A DNA stretch of 64,000 bases from Bacteroidetes bacterium ADurb.Bin145 (lineage in GTDB: Bacteria > Bacteroidota > Bacteroidia > Bacteroidales > VadinHA17): positions 21,679 to 85,678 of the forward strand of contig MWDJ01000011.1 of assembly GCA_002070505.1 (NCBI GenBank), given 5' to 3'. This document shows, piece by piece, positions 1-8,606 of the stretch (the stretch's first letter is position 1; every line of letters starts with the position of its first letter). The notes beneath the pieces are model-generated. The model was not told the DNA's origin. It made no database searches and saw only the letters and a program-made list of their open reading frames with translations. Position numbers and translations under genes: made by a program.

Positions 1-3000
1 GGTGTTATAATCAACAAAATTGACAACAGCAGTACCGGGCATAGCTTTTGCCTGGGTAACAACAACATCAATACCTTTATCCAAAGAAGTGGCTTTAATC
101 ACCGGAATTTTTGAGTTGGGTTTTAATAAATAGCTGTATGCTTTAACATCCGGATTAAAACTTTTCATTTTCTTTCCATCGATTGTGATTCCTGCCGGTG
201 TAAGATCAGGCATTACTTTTACGGGTAAACTATTTGACACTGTGATCCCATTATATGTAACATAAGCAAAAATTGATGCGGTACCAGGTTTATTGGCAGT
301 TACCTTTCCATTTTCATCAACACTTGCGACCGAGGGATCATTACTCTTATAGATTACTGAAGCTTTTTTAATATCAATGAAACTATCATCTGACATGCTT
401 GCAGTTATACTTGTCTGATCTGTGTTACCTGGGCGGAAGATTATTTTGTTACAATCGATAACAACAGTTTTCAGGATTGCATTATATTCCCCGCTCATTG
501 TTGCTTCAACCTGTCCTTTAATGTTTTTTGAAGAAGCTCCTATTTCGAAGATATACCTTCCCTTGTCAAAAGTGATCCTTTTGTTTTCAGTATCCCAGAA
601 CCAAAGATCCTGGCAATCGATATCAATAGAAACTGTTCTGGTCTGTCCGGCAGGTATTGTAACCCTTTCAAATCCTTTCAGTCTCTTTACGGGTCTCTGT
701 AAAGATGATGGACTGTCAGGAGTTCTGACATATACCTGTGCGATTTCATCGCCGTCAACTTTACCTGTGTTTTTAATATCAAACGTTATAGTAACCTTAG
801 CGTTCGGGGTAATTCTGGGATTACTGATTTTAAAATCACTGTACTCGAAAGAGGTGTATGACAGTCCATATCCAAATTCATAAGAAACTTCTTTATTGTA
901 ATACCAATATGTCCTTCCGGTTTTACCATTACCTCCGCGAAGAGTATAATCATTAAAATCAGGCAGATCTCTGACCGATTTATACCATGAGATGCTTAGT
1001 TTTCCTCCCGGGTTGACCTCTCCGAATAATATTTTGGCAATTGCCGTTCCCTGTGCCTGTCCGTTGTATCCGGTCCATATCATGCCCGGGATATTCTGAT
1101 TATTCCTGAAATCTTCCACTTCCACCATTCCCATTCCCTGCATCACCACTATTGTATTTGGATTGACAGCAGCAACTGCTTTAATAAGTTCTGCCTGATT
1201 TCCGGGTAATGCAAGTGAAAAACGATCAGATTCCTCTCTTCCAGTTGTCTGATCTGTGCCTACAAAAATAATCGCAACATCAGCGGAAGCTGCCAGATCA
1301 AGTGTTATTTTATCAGTTGCCGGAGCTTCGGGTTCACGATAAACAAGGACAATTGTCTGAGGGCCGGTAATTCCCAGAGTATTAATTTTTGATGCTATAA
1401 TTGTGGGTCTTCCTCCAAATCCTCTGAATGCTCCGCCTCCCTGCTGCTGAGGTGCTTCAATTTTTTTTGATGCTATAATATTTCCTGTCGCTGATCCTAT
1501 CCTTGCTTCAATTGTACCACCGGCAGCTACAGACAACCTGAATCTGATTGAATCGAGATCAGTTAAATCGATATTGTCATAAGCTGTCCAGTCTCCATCC
1601 TTAATTCCTCTTAGTGAGGCTCCGCCAAATCTTGAAGATGTTATAATACCGCTTGCTGAAGCATTGAATTTTGTCGCATCATATTCTTTTACGGTTCTGT
1701 CTTTTGTTACTGTTGTAAAACTGTTAAGTGTGAAGAAATCTGTTCTTCTTTCAGTATTTCCTCCGGAACTGTGCACAATTTCAATATCGTATCCATTTTT
1801 CCTGATATAGTTCTGAATACCGGCCAGGGGAGAAACTTTCAACTCAGGTTCAACGTCACCCGAATAATCACCAAGTTCAGTTTTATCGGCCTGGGGACCC
1901 AATACTGCGATCATCTTAATATCATTATTAAGAGGTAATGCTTTCTTCCCGGTTTTTGTTACGATTTCATTTTTCAGCAGTACCGGTGTTTTTGTAGCAA
2001 TTTCAAGTGCCAGATCATTATGTGAAGGATCATTTATTATATCAGGTTTTATACCAGCATAGCGGACTATTTCCTGTGGGTCAAATTCACCAAGCCGCAT
2101 CCTGATAGCGAAAATGTTAACAAGAGCCTTATCCATATCAGCTTCTGTCATCAAACCTTTCTGAATTGCATTAAGGGCGCTTGTCTGATAAACGCTGCCG
2201 CAATCAGTATCAACTCCTGATTTCAGTCCCAGAGCTGTTGCTTCCTCATTGCTTTTAACATAATTATGGCCTGAGCGTATATCTGATATAGCGCCACAAT
2301 CGCCGGTTACATAGCCATCCAAGCCATAAGTTCTTCTTGCTATGGTATCCACAAGGAATTTACTTGCCGATACCGGCACACCATTTACGGCGCTGTAGGC
2401 GGTCATTATTGAAGGAAGCTTATCATTTGTTATAAGTGATCTGTATGGTGCCAGATAATATTCCCTCATATCCCTGTCATCCATGTCTGCACTTCCCGAA
2501 TGACGGTTAAATTCGGTATTATTTGCAAAGTAGTGCTTACCGCAGGGTACGGCTTTAAGATAGGTTGGATCATTTCCCATTAATCCGCGTATAAAACCAC
2601 TGCTTATCCGGGATACTAAAAACGGATCTTCTCCAAAGGTTTCTGCAGTCCTTCCCCATCTCGGGTCACGGGTTGGTTCAACAACCGGTGACCAATATGT
2701 CAGAGTAAAGATTAAATTGTAATTGAAGCCCCTGGCTTCATCGGCAATAACTGATGTTTCTTTCAAAATCAGTTCAGGGTCCCAGCTTGATCCGACTGCA
2801 ACGCTGTTTGGGAAAGATGTTGCGGTTTTTCCGCTATTATTGTTCCTCCCCATAATTCCGTGAAGTGCTTCACCCCAGATGTCGTATTTATTAACGCCCA
2901 GCCGCGGAATTGCAGGCATTGTATTTCCTAACTGACTTTGTTTTTCCTCAAGAGTCATTCTTGAAACAAGGTCAACGGCTCTTTCTTTAAAGGAATAAGC

Positions 3001-3108
3001 TGTATTAAGATAAATTGGTTTTTTAGCATTCCCTCCATCCCGGGAGAAAGCCATTACGGAAATGCCAATACAAATTAACAGAAGAATCCTGATTGTTTTT
3101 GTTTTCAT
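1..3108 (-). CDS. GH3 beta-glycosidase with CBM6-like and Big2-like modules (3' end beyond window)
   Basis: The frame is open from an ATG at 3108 to the left edge (1036 codons, no stop), so the C-terminus is missing. A hydrophobic signal peptide (about residues 5-21) indicates export. The GH3 N-terminal barrel carries RDPRWGRTAETFGEDP near 148 and the KH motif near 191, and the catalytic nucleophile is the Asp of the TGDCGAI segment (about 270). The alpha/beta sandwich domain is interrupted at about 480-610 by a beta-rich block resembling a CBM6. A GH3 C-terminal Fn3-like domain follows, then a bacterial Ig-like Big2 domain (about 905-985). The family covers beta-glucosidases and beta-xylosidases, and specificity cannot be read from the sequence. 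The gene starts 11 bp after the neighbouring GH95-like gene ends, so co-transcription is likely. Confidence 0.9.
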   Translation of the reverse strand, partial: MKTKTIRILLLICIGISVMAFSRDGGNAKKPIYLNTAYSFKERAVDLVSRMTLEEKQSQLGNTMPAIPRLGVNKYDIWGEALHGIMGRNNNSGKTATSFPNSVAVGSSWDPELILKETSVIADEARGFNYNLIFTLTYWSPVVEPTRDPRWGRTAETFGEDPFLVSRISSGFIRGLMGNDPTYLKAVPCGKHYFANNTEFNRHSGSADMDDRDMREYYLAPYRSLITNDKLPSIMTAYSAVNGVPVSASKFLVDTIARRTYGLDGYVTGDCGAISDIRSGHNYVKSNEEATALGLKSGVDTDCGSVYQTSALNAIQKGLMTEADMDKALVNIFAIRMRLGEFDPQEIVRYAGIKPDIINDPSHNDLALEIATKTPVLLKNEIVTKTGKKALPLNNDIKMIAVLGPQADKTELGDYSGDVEPELKVSPLAGIQNYIRKNGYDIEIVHSSGGNTERRTDFFTLNSFTTVTKDRTVKEYDATKFNASASGIITSSRFGGASLRGIKDGDWTAYDNIDLTDLDSIRFRLSVAAGGTIEARIGSATGNIIASKKIEAPQQQGGGAFRGFGGRPTIIASKINTLGITGPQTIVLVYREPEAPATDKITLDLAASADVAIIFVGTDQTTGREESDRFSLALPGNQAELIKAVAAVNPNTIVVMQGMGMVEVEDFRNNQNIPGMIWTGYNGQAQGTAIAKILFGEVNPGGKLSISWYKSVRDLPDFNDYTLRGGNGKTGRTYWYYNKEVSYEFGYGLSYTSFEYSDFKISNPRITPNAKVTITFDIKNTGKVDGDEIAQVYVRTPDSPSSLQRPVKRLKGFERVTIPAGQTRTVSIDIDCQDLWFWDTENKRITFDKGRYIFEIGASSKNIKGQVEATMSGEYNAILKTVVIDCNKIIFRPGNTDQTSITASMSDDSFIDIKKASVIYKSNDPSVASVDENGKVTANKPGTASIFAYVTYNGITVSNSLPVKVMPDLTPAGITIDGKKMKSFNPDVKAYSYLLKPNSKIPVIKATSLDKGIDVVVTQAKAMPGTAVVNFVDYNT

Positions 3109-3118
3109 TTTAAGTTAG

Positions 3119-5845
3119 TTATGTAAGTAAGTAATTTATTCCAGCCCATTCAAGCGGATTATGCTGCCCAAGTTCAATATGTATATCCACCGGCTTATTT
3201 TCCGGTAAGCTGATTACACAATCAGCATTGCCTTTTCTGAATTTTACTGTGATTCCCGAGGAAGCTGAAATATCATTTATTCCATAACGGGCAATCAATG
3301 TTATTTCCTGGTTTTTTAAAGAAGTAATCGTTATATCAACAGTTCTCTTATGCATATCCCAGGTCAGTTCGTCAATTCTGGCGAAAGTACGGGCCAGCAT
3401 CCCTTTGATAGATCCTTTTACAAGAGTAAGAGGAAGTGCAGGGAGCACCTCTATCACTCCGGGGCGCGAATAAGCGATCATTTCCATAATAATTGCCGGA
3501 ATTCCAGCCTGTGCATCAGGTATAGGTATTCCATACGGTTCGCGTGAACACCTCAGGGCAGTACTTACATAGCCCTGTTCAAGCAGTTGCCGTAAGTGTG
3601 TGTCAACGATGATGTTGTCTTTAAGTCTTGCACCGGCCAAGGCTCTGTGGCATCGGGTATAAGCAGCCAGGGTTTCTCCTGCAACCGCGGTAGACATAGT
3701 ATCGAAAGTGCGACGCCGGTTTGCAATAACTGCAGAGCAGGCCAGTTCCGGGGTTCCATCGGGCTCAATTTCACTGCCCGGCCAGACGCCATAGAGATGA
3801 GACACATGTCTATGACTGTAGTGCTCTTCCAATGTCGGCCAGGCCCATTCCTTAAGTGTACCATCCGTTTCGACAAGATAGGGTGGCATCTTATCCAGCA
3901 TGGCTTTCCATTTAGAAATATCGCCACTATCACTGCCGAGTATTTCCGAAGCCTGAATTAAATTTGTCAGCACTTCCCGGCATACTGATATATCCATTGT
4001 GGCATTGATCAGAACAGGTCCGGAAGGATCTGTTCTTCTGGGTAAGTGCTCCGGAGAGATCGATGGTACAAAAATATAATTCCCGTCTTTGTCTGTGACA
4101 GTCAGAAAATCCTCGTAGAACTGAGCCAGTTCTTTATAGGCCGGTACAACGCGATTTCTAAGAAATTCCAAATCTCCTGTTACCAGATAATAGTCCCAGA
4201 AGTTGCGCAATAACCATCCTCCTGCAGAGATCCAATAGGGCCATATTCCAATTTCAGAGGCAGCAGTATAATAGAAATTAACACCAAATTCCTTATCAGG
4301 GAAGAGAGGATAGGAAGTACCTCTGAACCCAAAAATATTCTTTGCATTATTCCGGCAATCCGGTACGATTTCCTCCATCCACTTAAAATAGGCTTCCATT
4401 CCTTCCCGCAGATCGCCCTGCACAGCTCCCGCCGTTTGCAGGTTTATTGTAGAGTTAATTCCGGTTGCGATACCCGGATATTTGCCACTGTTAAGGATGA
4501 ACCAGTGTCGACCCATTTCGAAGACCTTCTGGAGCAGGGCAGGGGAATAATCAGATCTTGACCGCTGATCGGATAAAAGCTCCTCGGCAGAAAGACCATA
4601 TTGTTCTGCCCCTCCGAAATCAACAGTGACCCGGTTAAGGATTTCAGACTGTACCTTTTGATGCCGCTCCAGCAGTGCAGGGTAGTTGGGTGTGATTTCT
4701 TCAACGGCTTTCAGAAGGGCTGCTACCTCAGCCTCGTTGAAATCAGGGAAATATTCAATTCGTGTAAGCAACATTACCGATGATGCGTTCCCAATGACCA
4801 TAGTATTTCCTTCCATCCTGGATGAGCCGCCACTGCTGACGACACGGGTTATTCCGGCATAGCCGCTGTTATCGACAGATGGATCCAGAAGGCATTTGTA
4901 AATCAAATTTTGCTTGTTTGATCCCTGCCGGACATCACATGTCTCAACACCCTTTGGTGCGAGTCTTTTCTGGTCGGCTGTCAGCTGGACAAATGCTTTC
5001 ATATCCGGATCTGTAGTGCCTATTCCACGACGTGCACCCCAGTCCATTCCGGAAACCATGCTCCATCCGGCAGATCTCTCAAGGGAGATCCGGACGCTTA
5101 AAGTCTTGCCTGCAGGAGCAGTGAGCAATTGAACAATAACATTATCGGGTCGTGAAGCAAAGGTCTGACGAACCCATTCACCCTGTTCGTCGGTCCAGAT
5201 CACTTTTATCTCGCTGTTTTCAAAATTGACAGTTCGAAGGTAATTCCTGACTGAACTTGTTTTGGGGAGATCGAGCCTCATCAGGAAGGCCGGAATAGTG
5301 AGATGCGGCTCGGTGTCCTGCTTTACCGGACTTTCATTCATATGCTGAAGGGCAAGAGCTATGGCTTCGTTGTTTTTCCCATCCATTACCATCTGGCGGA
5401 TCTGTGGAAAGACATCAGCTACGTTGGGTGCTTCCACCGGCCTCTTCCATGGCATAAGCAGGTTTTCGTGACGGAATAAAATTTGCTCTGAATAGGGATC
5501 GCCCATCAATTCGATATTCATCGCTCCATTGCCGGATATTAAAGCCTCACTGACCAGATTTCCGGGAGCAATACTGCAAAAGCCTTTTCGGGGTACAATC
5601 TCCCGCCTGATCCGTTCATCCAAAGGCATAGGTGAGACCGGATACGATTTACCGGCTTGTGGCATTTCGGGTAGAAATGGGTCTCCCTTCACACGATTAA
5701 GATATTCAGCCGGACGATTATCAGCTGCAATAGCATCTGTTTTTTGAGATTCCTGTTCAGCAGCAACAAGTATTGATGGTATTTCCATAGTACCAACCAG
5801 GCCCACAGCCGACGCACTTGTTTTAACAAATTTCCTGCGTTTCAT
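3119..5845 (-). CDS. Divergent GH95-like glycoside hydrolase, Tat-exported
   Basis: This 908-residue protein starts with a twin-arginine signal (MKRRKFVK, then a hydrophobic stretch), so it is probably exported folded. The central (alpha/alpha)6 region and the GH95 landmarks SISPE (putative general acid Glu599), HRHVSHLYG and VLPALP are recognisable. The segment that is N-I-N in typical GH95 enzymes reads T466-I-N468, and the usual HHxTDxW segment is replaced by YPLFPD. The first catalytic Asn therefore seems lost. It is a paralogue of the next gene upstream (5877-8534), 31 bp away. Family membership is fairly safe. Activity is uncertain: it may be an alpha-L-fucosidase/galactosidase with changed specificity, or it may be inactive. 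Confidence 0.75.
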   Translation of the reverse strand: MKRRKFVKTSASAVGLVGTMEIPSILVAAEQESQKTDAIAADNRPAEYLNRVKGDPFLPEMPQAGKSYPVSPMPLDERIRREIVPRKGFCSIAPGNLVSEALISGNGAMNIELMGDPYSEQILFRHENLLMPWKRPVEAPNVADVFPQIRQMVMDGKNNEAIALALQHMNESPVKQDTEPHLTIPAFLMRLDLPKTSSVRNYLRTVNFENSEIKVIWTDEQGEWVRQTFASRPDNVIVQLLTAPAGKTLSVRISLERSAGWSMVSGMDWGARRGIGTTDPDMKAFVQLTADQKRLAPKGVETCDVRQGSNKQNLIYKCLLDPSVDNSGYAGITRVVSSGGSSRMEGNTMVIGNASSVMLLTRIEYFPDFNEAEVAALLKAVEEITPNYPALLERHQKVQSEILNRVTVDFGGAEQYGLSAEELLSDQRSRSDYSPALLQKVFEMGRHWFILNSGKYPGIATGINSTINLQTAGAVQGDLREGMEAYFKWMEEIVPDCRNNAKNIFGFRGTSYPLFPDKEFGVNFYYTAASEIGIWPYWISAGGWLLRNFWDYYLVTGDLEFLRNRVVPAYKELAQFYEDFLTVTDKDGNYIFVPSISPEHLPRRTDPSGPVLINATMDISVCREVLTNLIQASEILGSDSGDISKWKAMLDKMPPYLVETDGTLKEWAWPTLEEHYSHRHVSHLYGVWPGSEIEPDGTPELACSAVIANRRRTFDTMSTAVAGETLAAYTRCHRALAGARLKDNIIVDTHLRQLLEQGYVSTALRCSREPYGIPIPDAQAGIPAIIMEMIAYSRPGVIEVLPALPLTLVKGSIKGMLARTFARIDELTWDMHKRTVDITITSLKNQEITLIARYGINDISASSGITVKFRKGNADCVISLPENKPVDIHIELGQHNPLEWAGINYLLT

Positions 5846-5876
5846 ATTATTTTTTATTTGATTTTTTGCTTATAGA

Positions 5877-8534
5877 TTATACCCAATTGATCCAGTCCAG
5901 GGGGTTTCGCTGGCCTATTTTCAAATGAACCTCAACCGGTTTCCCTTCCGGTAAGTGCAGATTGCAGGCAGCTTCTCCGGGTTGGGGTTTCACTTCCAGA
6001 GTTCCGGAAGAAGCAGAAATTTCTTCAATACCATATCGTGCAATTAAAGTCACATCCTGCTTTTTCACAGAAGTAACAGTTAAATCCACGATCCGATCAT
6101 CCAGGTTCCAGTTCAGTCTATCAAGTTTTGCAAACGTTCGCAGAAGCATTCCATTGATAGATCCTTTGGTAAGCGAGGGAGGAAGAGCCGGAAGCACTTC
6201 AATAACCCCGGGACGTGAATACGCAAGCATTTCCATCATTATCGCCGGGATACCGCCTTGTGCGTCAGCTATTCGCATGGCGGCATATGGATCGTGAGGA
6301 CAAATAAATGTTGTGCTCACGAAACCCTGCTCAATCATAAGCCGTAGCTGGCTGTCTACCAAAAAGCCGTCTTTGAGCCTTGCTGCAGCCAGAGTCCGTT
6401 GGCAATGACTATGAGCGGCTAAGCGCTCGTCTACACGTTTGCGGGCTGCTATCACCAAGGCTTTGGCCAGTTGAGGTGTACGATCCGGATCAATTTCATC
6501 ACCGGGCCATGCACCGTAACATTGAGAGATATGCCGGTGGTTATAACGGTCTTCCAGATCGGGCCATGCCCATTCCTTAAGGGTCCCATCCGGATTTAGC
6601 AGATAAGGCGGCATTTTAGCCAGCATAGCTTTCCATTTCGACACATTGTCAGCTTCAATGCCCAGCAGTTCGCAAGACTCCACCAGATTAGCAAGAACTT
6701 CGCGGCATACCGAAATATCCATTGTGGCATTGATCACTGCCATACATCCGGGATTCAGATTACCGGGATTGTTCTCAGGAGAAAAAGAAGGGACAAAGAT
6801 GTATTTTCCGTTTTTATCTGTAAGGGTCAGGAAATCCTCGTAAAACAATGCCAGGTCTTTATAAAGCGGCACCAGGCGATTACGGAGGAAATCGAGGTCG
6901 CCAGTTACAAGATAGTGATCCCAGAAGGGGCGCAAAACCCACCCTCCGGCACTTATCCAATAGGGATGCGGCCAGGTCTCACCGGTGTTATCTGCGTAAT
7001 CGAACATATTAAAAACACCGGAATCTTTCGACGGCGCGATAGGATAATGGGCGCCACGAAATCCATATATGTTCTTTGCATTTGTTCGGTAATCGGGGAC
7101 AAGACTTTCAATCCAGTCGAAGTATGCCATCTCTCCTTCACGGTAGTTGCCTATACTTATTGGCGCAATCTGAAGGTTGATATTGACATTTGTCAGAGCC
7201 GATACGCTTAAATACTTGCCGCTGGAAAGAATAAACCAGTAGCGGCACATTTCGAAAAACGTTTTGAGAAAAGCACCCGAAAAGTCAGTGCTGGATCTTT
7301 GATCAGACAGAAGTTCCTCAGATGACAGGCCATATTTTGAGTTGTCACCGAAATCCACAGTAACACGGTTAAGCATTTCTGACTGGACTTTACTGGCCCG
7401 CTCCAGAAGGGTCTTATAGTCGGGAGTGAGTTCTTCCAGGGACTTACGCACGGCTTCCACATTGTCCTCACTGTAGTCCGGGAAATATTCTATCCGGGTA
7501 AGCAGAGTCACAGATGTTGCATCCCCGATAATCAGGGTATCATCCTCCATCCGGGCTGAGCCGCCTTCACAGACCACGCGGGTCACGTTGGCATAACCCC
7601 TGTTATCAACTGAAGGATCCAGACGGCCTTTAATAATCAGACGTTGCTCGTTGAAATCGTTTTGAGTGTTTGTTACTCCACTGCCTCCAGCCTGTGTTTC
7701 TCTTCGGCTGCGTATGCCTGCAAAATCCTGTCCTCCTCTGGCAGCAGGGCCCCTTCCTTCCGACATTCTTATACGGACATTCACCAACTGTCCTACCGGA
7801 GGCGTAAACTGTTGGACAACCACATTATCAGGTCTCGATGCAAATACACTACGAACCCAGTCGCCTTTTTCATCTGTCCAATGGACCTTAATCTCAGTGC
7901 TCTCAAAATCAACTGTACGCAAATAGTTGCTGACAGATGAGCTTTTTGGAAATTCCAGAAGCATAGAGAATCTTCCACCGCCAAATCCGCCCATTCCCCG
8001 GGTGACAGGATTCTTTTGCCATTCATTATAGCCCACCATAGCTGCCTCGTGATATTTTCCGTCCATTATCATCTGCCGCACTTTTTGAAAAACATTTGCG
8101 ATCTTCGAGGTTTCCGAAGATTTCTTTCGGGGTGCGAACAGGCTTTCATGGTTGAAAGGGATCAGTTCAGTGTAAGGATTTCCTGCAACTTCAATACTTA
8201 CAGCTCCATTCCCTGAGAGAAGAACATCACCTCCGGGAGCCAGACTGCAAAAACCACGGTTCGGAACAATTTTACGTCTGATTCGCTCCGCTAAAGCCAT
8301 TGGAGGGATTGTGGGATTTTTGTATTTCAGCTTTTTTGGAAGGAACTTGTCAGACTGAGCACGCTGAAGATAAGCGGAGGAGCGAATTTCTTTCTTTTTC
8401 GCCCTGGAAGATAAAGTACCAGATTTCGGCTTTTGTGAGGATTCCTTACAGGCTGTCAGTGGCAGAAAGGAAGCCGGGATACCGACCAGTCCTGCCGCGA
8501 CTACACTTTTTTTTAAAAATTTTCTTCTTTTCAC
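5877..8534 (-). CDS. Divergent GH95-like glycoside hydrolase, Tat lipoprotein
   Basis: This 885-residue paralogue of the 3119-5845 protein carries a Tat motif (MKRRKFLKK) and a lipobox-like LPLTAC, suggesting a Tat-exported lipoprotein. The Asn-x-Asn pair is kept (N451-I-N453), as is the putative acid Glu587 in SFSPE. The HHxTDxW segment of classical GH95 enzymes is missing here too. A Gly/Arg-rich stretch lies at about 260-285. Near-identical C-terminal blocks shared with its neighbour (SRPGVIEVLPALP, IARYGI.EISASSG) point to a tandem duplication. It probably cleaves alpha-L-fucose or alpha-L-galactose caps, but the substrate pocket differs from characterised members. Confidence 0.75.
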   Translation of the reverse strand: MKRRKFLKKSVVAAGLVGIPASFLPLTACKESSQKPKSGTLSSRAKKKEIRSSAYLQRAQSDKFLPKKLKYKNPTIPPMALAERIRRKIVPNRGFCSLAPGGDVLLSGNGAVSIEVAGNPYTELIPFNHESLFAPRKKSSETSKIANVFQKVRQMIMDGKYHEAAMVGYNEWQKNPVTRGMGGFGGGRFSMLLEFPKSSSVSNYLRTVDFESTEIKVHWTDEKGDWVRSVFASRPDNVVVQQFTPPVGQLVNVRIRMSEGRGPAARGGQDFAGIRSRRETQAGGSGVTNTQNDFNEQRLIIKGRLDPSVDNRGYANVTRVVCEGGSARMEDDTLIIGDATSVTLLTRIEYFPDYSEDNVEAVRKSLEELTPDYKTLLERASKVQSEMLNRVTVDFGDNSKYGLSSEELLSDQRSSTDFSGAFLKTFFEMCRYWFILSSGKYLSVSALTNVNINLQIAPISIGNYREGEMAYFDWIESLVPDYRTNAKNIYGFRGAHYPIAPSKDSGVFNMFDYADNTGETWPHPYWISAGGWVLRPFWDHYLVTGDLDFLRNRLVPLYKDLALFYEDFLTLTDKNGKYIFVPSFSPENNPGNLNPGCMAVINATMDISVCREVLANLVESCELLGIEADNVSKWKAMLAKMPPYLLNPDGTLKEWAWPDLEDRYNHRHISQCYGAWPGDEIDPDRTPQLAKALVIAARKRVDERLAAHSHCQRTLAAARLKDGFLVDSQLRLMIEQGFVSTTFICPHDPYAAMRIADAQGGIPAIMMEMLAYSRPGVIEVLPALPPSLTKGSINGMLLRTFAKLDRLNWNLDDRIVDLTVTSVKKQDVTLIARYGIEEISASSGTLEVKPQPGEAACNLHLPEGKPVEVHLKIGQRNPLDWINWV

Positions 8535-8606
8535 AATTACTTATTTTAATAATTTAAATACTGGATCAGGGTATTAAGAAGTTTTTTATCCCAGAAGAAT
8601 GACGAT

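Noticed and set aside
422-883. Plus-strand open frame of 153 codons
   Set aside because: It lies wholly opposite the GH3 gene in a shadow frame and has no domain-like features.
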